Source of the DNA: Burhinus oedicnemus
Taxonomy: Eukaryota > Chordata > Aves > Charadriiformes > Burhinidae
Assembly: GCA_008921705.1 (NCBI GenBank)
Contig: VFFE01007605.1
Location: 5,131,172 to 5,195,171 of the forward strand
Reading direction: 5' to 3'
DNA: 64,000 nt
Positions 47,901 to 56,270 of the stretch are shown here, one piece after another (the stretch's first letter is position 1; the number at the start of each line of letters is the position of its first letter). Position numbers and translations under genes: made by a program. The notes under the pieces are model-generated. The model ran no database searches and was not told where the DNA came from. It saw only the letters and a program-made list of their open reading frames with translations.

Positions 47901-50900
47901 TGTCTTTTACTGTTAATGCTCCTTTTTTAAACTAAACTTATTTGTAGTCTCTGTGCATTAAATCAGTTTTGTAAACAAGGTAAACAGGGATGACGGCCAG
48001 TGTCTTACAAAATGAGCCTTAGGAGGAGGAGTATCTCATTTGGCTGATGACAAGGGCTTCAGGATAATGTAGGTCATTGCTCTGGGCCAGAAGTGAAGCG
48101 CTTCCCATACCGATTCACTTTTATGGGAACAGGAGGTATTCAAAATTTGGGGGTTTTGGTCTCTTAGTCATTCATAAACACAGTAAACTCTGCACATAAT
48201 GCCATTCCCCTGGGCTACTGCCTGTGTGCCCCCAAGGTGGCTGGCACCGCGCTGGGTCGGGCTGCGCAATGCTTGGCATCGGGGTGGGTGAGCTGCGAGG
48301 CACCTGCCCGAGCGTTTCCCTGACCAGATGGTTTCAGCAGGTGGGTGGTTGGCCTTGCTCTGGGTACACGTTTTACCGATCTGCATATTTCTTTCTGAGA
48401 GCCACTCTGGCCATGGCGTGGCACGCTCCCTGCTTCCCAGCACCGGGGCTGGTGGTGCCGGGGCTGGGCGGCCAGTGGCCACCCCACCTCTGCTGGTGTT
48501 CCCCACCACCGGCCAGCGGCTCTCACCGGTGCTTTGGACAGCACGTGCAATACAACTTGTACTTGTTCCTCTGCTGGTGTCGTCTTTCCAGTGACCTTTT
48601 AAACAAAGCGATTCATGGGGTTTTCACAGGCGGGCTGGCAGCGAGCAGCAGACAAAGCTCGTTTCCCCCCTCAGTGGCCGCGGAGACCCACGCCAGCCCC
48701 TGCCCCTGCAGAACATGCTGGCGGCGGTTGTACTGACAGTGCTTTAAGCTTTACGTGGACAAGTGAGACTTTTCTGAATTCAGGAATAAAGTCTCCCCCT
48801 TATTTACATCTTCTCTCATCTTTATTTTGGGGCCACATCTGGCTGCTGGTGCCTGGACCAGCGCCCCACGAATGTGGGGTCCTGTCTGGGGTGCCAGCAG
48901 CATGTGGGCGCGCTGCTCTGCTCAGACTGGGACAGCAAACTTCTCCGCGCGCTCAACTCCGCTCAGCCCTCAAGACCCTGTTATTAATCTGCTCTTAGGT
49001 TTTTTCATTCAGCAGTTTAGATTGTCTCGGTATGATAAGCTGCTATAGGAGTTGAAAGTTCTTATCTGTTTCTATTGCTTTCATTATTTGTTTGTTTTTC
49101 TGGAAGAAGGAAAAGCTATTGGACTTTCTCATTTTCTCTGCTTGCTTAGTCAGAGCTCCTTAAGACCAGGCTGTTTTTCACAAAAGCTGAGATATTGAGA
49201 AAATTCAAATTTCCTGTGTGGTCTCGTATGGAAAAATCTCTTTAGTTTTTAGATTGCAGCATATTGAAAATACACTTTGTTGCGAAGTGTTTGCCATGTT
49301 CTGCTCTGGTCTCACGCATCCGCATCCACTCAGTTTAGAAATGCATTCCTGCTGATCACAAAATGTCCCTTTCCCCCTCCTTGCCTCCCAGAAGAAGGCA
49401 AAGGGTTTTGGTGCCTGGAGGTTGAAATGTGTGATGGAGCATCTAGTAATGAATCAGCAGGTCCTTTGTCTTGTTTGCCACAGCACTTCACGTTTGTGTA
49501 TTTCAGACGTCAGATCCAGGAGGGTGTCCTGCTGTCCTCATGCGACGGTCAGGGCTGGCTCGGCTGGGCAGAGCCACCAGGGTAAAGGAGGCTCCTCTGG
49601 CATGTGCCCGTGTGTGCCACATCAGGCTTTGGGAGGGGACGGGAGCTACCGGGCAGCAAAACCTAGCTAAGCTCCAGTATTCAGGATCATTTGTATGTTA
49701 GCCGAGGGAGCAAAGACAGGTATGTTTTGTTTATCTTTTGGGAAAGGAAGTCAGAGAAGGGCCTTCGCTGTCTCAGGCTCTACACTGAATAATCGAGATA
49801 TCTGTAATCTAACGAGTACACTTTTGGAAACGGTTGATCTTCAAGGAAACCCCGTGCAAATGAGGCTGGCTGCAGACAGCGAGGCGAACAGGGCTGCCTG
49901 TTGATAGCACTAGTGGGATGCTGTTTCAGCGCCAGCCATCCTACCTGACTATTAAGCACGTGGTACCCCGTGGGCATCATCCAAATAAATAATGAATGAG
50001 GTGTAATGTGTGGGGTGCATTTTAAATGCGTCACAACCAGGAAGACAGTTCTGCTCAAGGAAGTGGTGCAATGGATGCCTTGGCAAATGAACACTGTGGG
50101 AGGAAATGCAGAGCTATTTGCAATGTAAATAGGTTTTTAATTCAATTTCACAGCCCCTCCCCTCATGCTGTTAAATAAGTTTGACTTTGAAGTGAAGCCC
50201 AAAGAGTTGTTATCTGCTCAAAGGCAGAACAAACATTTTCATGTTATCACCTTTTTGCCCCGTGCGTGAGGGAACCTGGCACGCCAGATACCAGTGTTGT
50301 CTCCCTAGGACCTTGTCGCTTTGCTGGGAGTCCAGTGTTGAGTTTAACACAAATGAACGATTTAAATGTCTTTGTTTTGATGTCTTGGCTAAAGAGACAG
50401 AAATCCCAGTATTTCCTTTTCCCGTGTCTCCCTAGTTGAGCTAGCGCCGTTCCAGGGCTTTCTCCCTGGGGTAGCTGTGCCTTCAGCAGCAGCTTGCCTT
50501 AAACTCAGACTTAAGCCCTGGCTGAAAGGGGTGCAGCTGAGACCTGTGGTCACCCAAGGAAAAGCCTACTCCTGCCATTGGGGATGGATCTGCTGTCAGC
50601 CTGTAGCCAGTGCCACTGCAGCTCCTCAGGTACCAGGGACTACTCTTGAATCGCTTTGTCTCTGCACAGGAAGGAGCTTTGTTCAGTGTTTTGAAAATAT
50701 TTGGCGTTGGATGTTGAACATTTTCTTTCTCAAATGGGGCGATGGTTAAGTGGTTTCCTCTTCCCTTTGAAATGAGTAAACTTCCAAACCACTAAGCTGG
50801 TGAGTATTGACTGACTCACCAATGGGATTAGCGGAGATCAAACACATTATGTCTGGTTTACTTGGACCTGGGCTTGTTGCAAGCCTGAATGCATGGCTTG

Positions 50901-53040
50901 TGCTGGTGAAATAGTGCTAAGCTGCCATGTGTGTGCCGAAAGCCAACTGTTGGGTTGGTTGGTTGGTGAACAGAGTTAGGGAGAAGGGTTAATCCTTTGT
51001 TCCTTGCCCATACATACCATAGAAGCGACAGAAGACAGGCCAAACCCACCACTATGGGTTTGTGTTTTCTTTTCTAACAGAGGATTGGCTCTTACCAAGG
51101 ACCAAAAGACTTTTGCAGAGGGTTGTTGCAGCCTCACGTTCTCCTGCTGAATCTCTGCTGGGAAGTGCAAGTTAGAAATTACCCCACTTCCCAGGCCTTA
51201 TCAGTTCTTGAGGATTTAGTACTGAAAAAAGCCTACGTGCTCTGCTGAACGTGGCAGTCCGTAGGCGGTTGCAGCTCCCAAGGCTAAATCGCTTCCCCTT
51301 CTTGTGCCACGGCAGCCCAGTGCCCGACGAGTGGTGATCCTGGCTCTCTGCTGCCCTTCCGGAGCCACTGTGCTTTGCCATGGATGGGAAGAGCAGCATC
51401 AGAGGTTCTCTGCTATCGTACTTTCAATGGATGAAACCCCATGAGCATTGCTGCAGAGAGAGCACTGATAACCACCCTGAGTGCGCTGAGTCGCACAGTG
51501 CTCTGGCCATGCCTGCGTCTCCCCCGTTGCCAGGGCTTCTGCCCGCTCTCCTCCTGCAGAAATAGCTCCCGCATTCTGCTAATGTATCTGAAAATAGCCT
51601 GGGAGGAAGCAGAACGACTAGACCAAACAGAGAGAATAGATCTGGGCCATCTCACCAAGACCGGGTCTCTGCCAGCTCCTCCAGGCGCTGCGTGGGCAGC
51701 CCGGCCCTGCTGCAGGGTTTGCTGGGAGCGGCAGCGGGGCGGGATGCGACTGGCCTGTCAGAGGCTGGAGACCCGGACCCAAGGGAGGCTTAGGGCTAGC
51801 TAGGCTTTTTGTGTCTGGATCCGCTGGCTGCAAGATGAGCTGGGATGTTGAGGATGGACAGCCTGACAGCTTGCAGCCAAGAGAGATGCAGTAAATTGTC
51901 AGCCCACGACGTGACCCGTGGGAGTACAGCTTTGGCTTTCACCCTCTGCGGCATGTTCCTCTCTTGTGCAAACACACACCCGCACCTGAAGTTGTGCAAA
52001 TACTCTCCACGGTGTTAAATCCATCGTGACCTTGGTGGTCATGCTTATCAGAGCTAGGTAATTAAGTTTTAACTCCTTTTATGGAAAGGGCAGTCCAGGA
52101 GTGGACTCAGGGTCCACTTAGGAGTGGTGGAGGTGGCATTGGCCCTAGGATGAGGGCTGGCCTGGTGGTGTCCCCTGCCTCCCCGTGCTTCTTTTTGCAG
52201 GCACTTGAGCCTGTTCTTTCCCCTTCTCATTAAAATAAATAAGCAAACACAGTTACTTTTTGGAGGCTGGATTTACAGTGCAGCTCATGGGCTGTTGTGT
52301 GTGTAACGGCGGGGGGTGGCAGGGCTGGGCAGGACCAGCTGGTGCAGGAGCGAGCACGCTGGGGCACCCCGGGACTCCTCACAGCGCTCCCCCCACAAGG
52401 CTGCGGGCAGGGGCACACGGACCAGGGTCGCATCGCTGCCAGTACTGTATGTAACATCAGCGTATGGATGTCATCAGGGAAGTGGTGCAGCCACGCTGGC
52501 ACGAATGTGTTGGGGATGAAATTCTTCACACAGCAGAAGGTCACCCACTACGAGCCAGTGCTTGGGGTGGTGGTAGGGCCTGGAAGGCTGGGATGCGTGG
52601 GTCTCCTGCTTGCTTGGTTACCTTCCTTGCCCTCTCCTGCTGTTGCATGGATGTGCTTAGCGCAAATGCAGGTGAGTTCTCTGGCTGAAAGCCAGACGAA
52701 TAATTTGGCATCCAGCTGTCTTACACTAAAAACACAGAAAATGTGTGTTGGTTGTTGGAGATCTCCTCTGCTCATTTGCTGGTCCTGGTTAGGACCTGCA
52801 AGGACATCCCTGGAGAGGACAGGCTGGGCTCAGCTCCATGCTGCTGGCGCTTGACTAGGAAGAAGGTTGTCCTCTTTCTCCGTCTCTCATGGGAAATTTA
52901 TCTTTGTCATCTTTGTTTTCCATCCTGCAGTTTATTTACGGCGTTCCCTTTATCTCTGCAGGCCTGGAGTGATCACCATGCAGGCGCTTTCAGAAGAGGA
53001 CCGAAGGCTATGGATGGAGGCAATGGATGGCCGGGAACCG
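8835..53040 (+). CDS. ARHGAP26: ARHGAP26 (GRAF1), N-terminal 369 codons: BAR and PH domains, 11 exons, partial
   Basis: This is a Rho GTPase-activating protein of the GRAF/oligophrenin family. In known members the BAR-PH half binds curved, PI(4,5)P2-rich membrane, the RhoGAP domain acts on RhoA and Cdc42, and the SH3 domain binds FAK and dynamin, in clathrin-independent endocytosis and adhesion turnover. Coding segments are 8835-8988, 32118-32213, 33201-33262, 33701-33772, 35004-35105, 37975-38085, 38942-39046, 39817-39946, 40316-40416, 43663-43757 and 52962-53040. They total 1107 nt (369 codons) with consistent phases and GT-AG introns. The BAR domain spans about residues 7-262 and the PH domain about 265-368. 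ARHGAP26 is preferred over ARHGAP10 and ARHGAP42 because diagnostic stretches ([47 protein letters not shown]) follow the GRAF1 pattern. The GAP and SH3 exons lie beyond 64000. The comparison was made from memory, without an alignment program. Confidence 0.96.
9187..9300. repeat. Degenerate minisatellite, about 24-bp unit
   Basis: Four to five diverged units share a core resembling GGTCCA-C-GGACGTGCCTGG, with unit lengths of about 22-31 bp. The array begins some 200 bp after exon 1. Degeneracy suggests an old or slowly drifting array. Confidence 0.65.
10641..10679 (+). other. G-quadruplex motif in intron 1
   Basis: Five G-runs (10641-10645, 10651-10654, 10657-10661, 10668-10673, 10676-10679) are separated by loops of 5, 2, 6 and 2 bases, satisfying the canonical intramolecular G4 pattern on the sense strand. 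Formation and function are inferred. Confidence 0.5.
16306..16328. repeat. T15-G8 double homopolymer
   Basis: Fifteen T are followed directly by eight G. Adjacent homopolymers of this kind are error-prone in assemblies, so the length should be treated with caution. Confidence 0.8.
17843..18670 (-). mobile_element. CR1 non-LTR retrotransposon fragment (copy A, minus orientation)
   Basis: The left edge carries ATCATAGAAT-type octamers, the complement of the CR1 3' tail, followed by the conserved 3' UTR and then, read on the minus strand, the C-terminal end of the CR1 reverse [13 protein letters not shown] ORF ([11 protein letters not shown], then ILGC). The frame is broken within the element. 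It is about 830 bp and truncated at its 5' end, as usual for CR1. It lies in ARHGAP26 intron 1, antisense to the gene, and is a dead copy. Confidence 0.93.
18671..28759 (+). other. ARHGAP26: Intron 1, middle part (between CR1 copies A and B)
   Basis: Roughly 10 kb of intronic DNA with alternating GC-rich and A/T-richer patches. The only structure I single out is the A/T-rich block around 20135-20170 with a palindromic homeodomain core. The long minus-strand open frame at 25348-26394 has no recognisable domain and sits in GC-rich sequence, so I treat it as chance. No exon, RNA gene or further mobile element is recognised. Confidence 0.65.
20135..20170. promoter_or_regulatory. Candidate homeodomain element with palindromic AACTAATTAGTT
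   Basis: A perfect 12-bp palindrome at 20140-20151 contains a TAATTA core and is followed by TTTAATAAC and then GCTAATCC, a bicoid/OTX-like TAATCC motif, all within about 35 bp. Such packing resembles conserved non-coding enhancers. No conservation evidence is available. Confidence 0.25.
28760..29018 (+). mobile_element. CR1 3' end fragment (copy B, plus orientation)
   Basis: It starts near the conserved GAGAGTAGATTTAG region, runs through the CR1 3' UTR (including GGTTGCCCAGAGAAGC) and ends with imperfect ATTCTATG-type octamers at about 28992-29018. It is about 260 bp, a severe 5' truncation. It is closely similar to the first third of copy A but in the opposite orientation, about 10.7 kb away in the same intron. 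Confidence 0.93.
29019..32117 (+). other. ARHGAP26: Intron 1, last part
   Basis: About 3.1 kb of intronic sequence ending in the acceptor TTGGCAG at 32111-32117. A short A/T-richer patch lies around 31310-31500. No extra exon or mobile element is recognised. Confidence 0.7.
32118..32213 (+). CDS. ARHGAP26: ARHGAP26 coding exon 2 (Asn52-Ile83, phase 1 to phase 1)
   Basis: The acceptor is CTCTTGGCAG|AC and the donor ATAG|GTGAGT. It encodes [17 protein letters not shown] followed by [12 protein letters not shown], part of the first long BAR helices and closely matching GRAF1. The 96-nt length preserves the frame. The final G pairs with CC of exon 3 to form Ala84. Confidence 0.97.
   Translation, partial: TCRQPNASLQTPSMSLNSAASVTLKQMTRSA
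32214..33200 (+). other. ARHGAP26: Intron 2 (987 bp)
   Basis: A short intron with a GTGAGT donor and TTCCAG acceptor. An A/C-rich patch with repeated CAAACAAA-like words lies at about 33065-33123. Nothing else is recognised. Confidence 0.85.
33201..33262 (+). CDS. ARHGAP26: ARHGAP26 coding exon 3 (Ala84-Met104)
   Basis: The acceptor is CCCTTCCAG|CC and the donor ATG|GTACGG. It encodes [20 protein letters not shown] plus M, a BAR helix segment; the family pattern [16 protein letters not shown] is intact. At 62 nt it is the smallest exon here, and skipping it would shift the frame. Confidence 0.96.
33263..33700 (+). other. ARHGAP26: Intron 3 (438 bp)
   Basis: A short intron with a GTACGG donor and GCCTGTAG acceptor. 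A G-rich run at 33428-33455 could form a G-quadruplex. No other feature is seen. Confidence 0.85.
33701..33772 (+). CDS. ARHGAP26: ARHGAP26 coding exon 4 (residues 105-128)
   Basis: The acceptor is TTGCCTGTAG|ATC and the donor AAG|GTAAGC. It encodes [19 protein letters not shown] and IGAAK, which leads into the tip of the BAR domain and is nearly invariant in the family. It is 72 nt with both ends in phase 0, so skipping would leave the frame open but delete part of the BAR helix. Confidence 0.97.
33773..35003 (+). other. ARHGAP26: Intron 4 (1231 bp)
   Basis: An intron with a GTAAGC donor and TTTTGTAG acceptor. It contains an A-rich run near 34447-34466. No coding or repeat feature is recognised. 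Confidence 0.85.
35004..35105 (+). CDS. ARHGAP26: ARHGAP26 coding exon 5 (residues 129-162, BAR tip)
   Basis: The acceptor is GTTTTGTAG|GAC and the donor GAG|GTGAGA. It encodes [15 protein letters not shown] and then [18 protein letters not shown]. Lys131 and Lys132 are present; this basic pair at the BAR tip was shown in human GRAF1 to be needed for membrane binding. The position matches the human numbering exactly, which supports the upstream exon joins. Confidence 0.97.
35106..37974 (+). other. ARHGAP26: Intron 5 (2869 bp)
   Basis: It contains a two-copy 36-bp tandem repeat at 36140-36211. Open frames near 36540-36660 look mildly protein-like but lack a usable donor, so I do not call an exon. 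The acceptor is CGCTTGCAG. Confidence 0.8.
36140..36211. repeat. Two-copy 36-bp tandem duplication
   Basis: Units 36140-36175 and 36176-36211 differ at two positions by eye. Each contains GGGATGCAGGCAGTGGCTGT. It is a recent local duplication inside intron 5. Confidence 0.85.
37975..38085 (+). CDS. ARHGAP26: ARHGAP26 coding exon 6 (residues 163-199)
   Basis: The acceptor is GCTTGCAG|GCA and the donor CCT|GTAAGC. It encodes [20 protein letters not shown] then [17 protein letters not shown], a long BAR helix matching GRAF1. The [20 protein letters not shown] pattern separates it from the ARHGAP10 and ARHGAP42 versions. Both ends are in phase 0. Confidence 0.97.
38086..38941 (+). other. ARHGAP26: Intron 6 (856 bp)
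   Basis: A short intron with a GTAAGC donor and CCCAACACAG acceptor. A G-rich patch lies at about 38120-38185. Nothing else is recognised. Confidence 0.85.
38942..39046 (+). CDS. ARHGAP26: ARHGAP26 coding exon 7 (residues 200-234)
   Basis: The acceptor is ATCCCAACACAG|CTG and the donor AAT|GTAAGT. It encodes [20 protein letters not shown] followed by [15 protein letters not shown], the family-typical final BAR helix region. Both ends are in phase 0. Reading into the intron stays open for some codons, so the join rests on the strong donor and on continuity with [10 protein letters not shown] in exon 8. Confidence 0.97.
39047..39816 (+). other. ARHGAP26: Intron 7 (770 bp)
   Basis: A short, fairly A/T-rich intron with a GTAAGT donor and TTTGCAG acceptor. 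No other feature is recognised. Confidence 0.85.
39817..39946 (+). CDS. ARHGAP26: ARHGAP26 coding exon 8 (residues 235-277, BAR-PH junction)
   Basis: The acceptor is TTTAATTTGCAG|ACA and the donor AAAC|GTAGGT. It encodes [20 protein letters not shown], then the linker [10 protein letters not shown] and the first PH strand [13 protein letters not shown]. Substitutions relative to the human protein, as I recall it, lie in the linker (ENPHEHKN). The final C joins GT of exon 9 to give Arg278. Confidence 0.97.
39947..40315 (+). other. ARHGAP26: Intron 8 (369 bp)
   Basis: The shortest intron in the window, with a GTAGGT donor and GCTTTACAG acceptor. Nothing else is seen. Confidence 0.9.
40316..40416 (+). 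CDS. ARHGAP26: ARHGAP26 coding exon 9 (Arg278-Gly311, PH domain)
   Basis: The acceptor is TTGCTTTACAG|GT and the donor GGG|GTGAGT. It encodes [17 protein letters not shown] and then the variable-loop region [16 protein letters not shown]. The W-V-K-H-Y core of the second PH strands is conserved. The exon is 101 nt, entering in phase 1 and leaving in phase 0. Confidence 0.97.
40417..43662 (+). other. ARHGAP26: Intron 9 (3246 bp)
   Basis: It contains CR1 copy C (about 41160-41858). The remainder is plain intronic DNA with A-rich runs near 40612-40624. AATAAA occurs at 43341-43346 but without good splice or polyadenylation support. The acceptor is TCTTCTCAG. Confidence 0.85.
41160..41858 (-). 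mobile_element. CR1 non-LTR retrotransposon fragment (copy C, minus orientation)
   Basis: On the plus strand it begins with AATCACAGAATCAC-like tail complement and GTTGGAAGGGACCT. On the minus strand a long open frame encodes the C-terminal part of the CR1 ORF2 reverse [13 protein letters not shown], including [38 protein letters not shown] and [15 protein letters not shown]. It is about 700 bp and belongs to a different, better-preserved subfamily than copies A and B. The 5' part with the catalytic RT motifs is missing, so it cannot move by itself. Confidence 0.94.
43663..43757 (+). CDS. ARHGAP26: ARHGAP26 coding exon 10 (residues 312-342, PH domain)
   Basis: The acceptor is GTCTCTTCTCAG|GGA and the donor CG|GTGAGT (phase 2 end). 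It encodes [20 protein letters not shown] and then [11 protein letters not shown], the middle PH strands. C-RRKTDSI-KRFCFD is a family signature. The split codon CG|G gives Arg343 with exon 11. Confidence 0.97.
43758..52961 (+). other. ARHGAP26: Intron 10 (9204 bp)
   Basis: The second-longest complete intron here. I see no mobile element I can name and no extra exon. Long T-runs lie at about 45992-46034. Patches at about 46980-47300 and 50100-50240 are A/T-rich and dense in [23 protein letters not shown] words, and could be conserved non-coding elements; this cannot be tested from one sequence. The acceptor is TTTATCTCTGCAG. Confidence 0.75.
50100..50240. promoter_or_regulatory. Candidate non-coding regulatory patch in intron 10
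   Basis: A/T-rich sequence with a C/EBP-like TTGCAAT, TTTTTAATTCAATTT and a forkhead-like AACAAACA, free of simple repeats and of coding signal. It has the texture of a conserved non-coding element, but the call rests only on composition and motif words. Confidence 0.2.
52962..53040 (+). CDS. ARHGAP26: ARHGAP26 coding exon 11 (Arg343-Pro369, end of PH domain)
   Basis: The acceptor is CCTTTATCTCTGCAG|G and the donor CCG|GTGAGC. It encodes [20 protein letters not shown] and MDGREP. It includes the C-terminal PH helix with its invariant tryptophan (Trp360). The exon ends in phase 0, where the known protein continues into a linker and the RhoGAP domain. The following exon was not found before 64000. 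Confidence 0.97.
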
Positions 53041-53097
53041 GTGAGCAGAAATATTAGCAAAAAAGTGTTGGAGAAAATTGTGGAGAGCTTTTTGTAG
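53041..53097 (+). other. ARHGAP26: Open extension of exon 11 into intron 11 (18 codons plus stop)
   Basis: If the exon 11 donor were not used, translation would continue with [18 protein letters not shown] and stop at TAG 53095-53097. The tail is hydrophilic with a helix-like pattern. The nearest clear AATAAA is 1.5 kb away at 54610-54615, inside a CR1 relic. This may be simply unspliced intron. Confidence 0.25.
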
Positions 53098-54263
53098 CCT
53101 GGGGCAGATTGTTTGCTGCGAAGCAGGCTGTCACGCAGCACCTGCCAGCCGGTGCGAGAGCTGTATCCGTGGGGCAGCGCGCACCTTCTGCCAAGAGAAT
53201 AGTTTAATCCCTTGGTTAAATATTTGAGGTAATACTGTATCTCCTGTGCTTGGATTGCTTGAAGGTGCGGTGGAAAGGAGGAGGGTAGGCTTGGCCAGCA
53301 CAAACACGCTGCTGTGCTGTGCTGAAAGGAAAACATGGCAAAAAGAGCAGTGGAGGAAAATACGCTGTAGATTTCCAGGGCTTTTTGAGTCCTGCAACTC
53401 ATCTGGCAGCCGTTTCTGGGTATTGTACAGAATTGCAGATTTAGCGTGAGTGGAGGAGTATAGCCCCTGTTCCCCGTACTCAGCGATAGCCTCCTCGCTG
53501 CTGTGTTTGCTCCTGCCGTGCCAAAGCTGCACAGGCTTCCTCACCTCTGGAAGGGATTATGGAGGTTTTCAGAAAACTCATAGTTGTTGGTTTTTTATTT
53601 TTTAATGTGTATGCAAACTTTACTCCCCCGTTCAAAGGGCTCTGGCTGGTTCTGACCGGGTTCCCTTGGAGGAGTGCTGGTGTGGGCGCTGTGCATCGGC
53701 AGTGTGGTGCTGCCCGGTTTCGGCGTGGCGGCCGTCCAGCAAACACAGCACTGCTGAGCAGCCTTTGTACGCAGAGCGAGACTAGACTGTGGGCCTCTGT
53801 GCCTCGGCGTGGCCAAAAGCATAGCAGGATACAAAAAGAAACTTTGCGGAGAGCAAAAGCAGCCAGGGCTGTTACGGGACAGCCCGTACATTTTTGGAGT
53901 AGATGCCTGTGCTTCTGGGCTTGAGTCAGGCTCTGGCAGTCGGAGGAGAGTCCATGTGGGGAGCAGGGTGTCCCATCCCAGCGCAGCCCCACTGCCACAG
54001 ACTGGTACTGATTTGAGCAGATCTCCCCCCAAATCCACGAAAACTTGTCCTTGTTTGTCAGTAAAAATATTCGTTAAAGCCAGGTGAGACACGGATACAG
54101 GCGGGCTGTTCAGTGAATGCTGGAAAGCACATGCTGGACTTAGTCAAGCAACTTGCTTTTGAAACGTGCAGCCGTTTGGAGGTCGGGAAAGCTGTGTGTG
54201 TGAGGGTGCTGCTCTGTATTTCAGGTAAAGGATTTTGTTGTGGATTACAGCCGGGTCTCAGCC

Positions 54264-54640
54264 TGGAATCATAGATCCATTGGATAATTCAAGTGGGACA
54301 GGACCTCAGGAGGTTTCTAGTCCAACCTCCTGCTCAGAGCAGATTGCTCGGGGCGTCAGAGCAGATTGCTCGGGGTGTTACAGGGTTGAGTGCTGAGAGC
54401 ATCCGAGGGAGGAGACTGCAGAGCCTCCCTGGCTTCCACCTCTGCTGCTTCACTGTCCTCCTGATGCCCAGTCTGAACCTCTCCTGTTGCAGGTTACATC
54501 TGTTGTCCCGTGTCCTCCTGCTATGCAGAGCTGTGAGGAGCCTGGCTCTGTCCTTCCTCATAGGAAGGGTGCCGTCAGGTCCCCACAAAGCTTTTCCTTC
54601 TCCAAGCTGAATAAATGCTGCCACCTAACAGGGCATGTGC
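54264..54640 (-). mobile_element. Old CR1 fragment (copy D, minus orientation)
   Basis: It begins AATCATAGATCCATTGGATA, continues with GGGACAGGACCTC and TCCAACCTCCTGCTC, and runs into CR1-like 3' UTR and coding remnants (TCTGAACCTCTCCTGTTGC, CTTCTCCAAGCTGAATAA). It is clearly more diverged than copies A-C. The right edge is approximate. Confidence 0.8.
54335..54378. repeat. Two-copy 22-bp tandem duplication inside CR1 copy D
   Basis: Units 54335-54356 and 54357-54378 share CAGAGCAGATTGCTCGGGG and differ at one base by eye. This is a local duplication after insertion of the element. Confidence 0.9.
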
Positions 54641-56270
54641 TGTGTAGCTTGGACCTACCTCTGATGGTGATCACAGCTCTCTGCCACGTTGGTTTCCTCC
54701 CTGGAGGAAAATTGTGCTTCTGGGACAAAAATGCTCAGTTGCACCTGTAGATGTACCATTTCCAAGAACAGGCATTGTTGGGAGGTGTGGGCACAGAAGC
54801 GAAAAAAGGACTGAATGTGCATTGTGGGCACAGGACAGCCTCTGCTCCCTTTTTCTATCCTATATTGAAAAGGGACCCTTGTTTGGGAGAGCCAGCTTGC
54901 TCCTCTACCTCAGCTCTTGACCCGGGTGGCCCTGTTCTGGGGCAGCTGTAGTGGGAAGACACTCAGGTGTAAGGTGTAAAACCTCTCCTGCTCCAGCCTG
55001 CAAGCTGTCTTGTTCCCTCTGAAATTAACCCCTACTTTGGTTCTGTGGTGGCACCTGGAGACAGGATAATATTTTCAATTTCTTCAGAAACAAAATGTGC
55101 ATTCTTGCTCGTAGTCTGAATCAAGCCTTGTGCTCCTTCAGCCTGCTCACCTGCTTCCCACTGCCTTGCCTCCACTGAGAACTCTTGTTGCAAGGATGTG
55201 AAACCTAGTCACCTGCAACGGGAGCTGCATGAATACGGTCACCCACTTGCATTTTGACCTGCTGATGTTTTCAGGATTTGGCACAACAGCAGAGCCAGTC
55301 TGTTAGGATCGGGTTGGAGAAGTGCAGCCAGAGATTTTGCGTGTTTGTGAAGTGCTAGACATGCGAAAGGGGCTATGAAGTAACAAATGCAGGACTGCCT
55401 GGATTATCCTGTTTCAGCATCTGGTTATGTGAACGCCTTCAAAAACACACAGGTCTTCGTGCTGCTGCCTGCGTATTTCTATTCTTCCCTATCATGCCCA
55501 TCAGTTTAGGGTAGCTTGCTCATCCAGCACGTCAAGGATTGCTGCCGCGCATTAATGCAATACCTCATGGCACTTAAATGCTAATGGCGTTTAAACCTGG
55601 CTTTCCAGGTGTGGTGTGGGAGCCATGGGAATGAAGTCTGTATGGAAATGGATCCAAGAGGCATTTTACTGACGAAGATGGTGCATGTTGACAGACAAGG
55701 TAGCTCCTTGTCCTCAATTATCCTCCTCGATCCATCAGAAGTGGAGTTGTTGGTCTGTTCTGTTTGGGTTCACATCTTGCAACATCAGGGTGTGGGATGT
55801 TACCTACTCCACAGAGATTTCCTTGGGCAAGAGACAAGGATTTAACCTTTGGACTCCGAGAAATATCCATTCTATGCTTTGACTATATTTCTGTAACCAA
55901 AAAACCCTTACAGGAAAGAATGTCTGGTTTTCCTTTGATTTGAATATTGAGTGTGGGAAAGATTGGCATGGTGAGGGCAGTAATTCCATGTGCAAATTCA
56001 GACTGTGGAGAGATTAAAGTGGACTGGAGTTTGTTCCTTAATTATAATTAAAAAACTAAACCCAAATGTTGTATTACATTTTAGTAAGATCTAAACATAG
56101 AATGTGGGCTACATTAGCCAAGACATTTGTCACAACTTGAAAAGATTTATTATATATCTTACAGTCAAAGCAGCCTCCAGATAGCTATCATCAGTCTGTT
56201 AACTCTTACCACTTGTTACTAATTTGACTAAAAACACTGCGTTGACTTTGGGTTTTCTTTTATGTTACAG

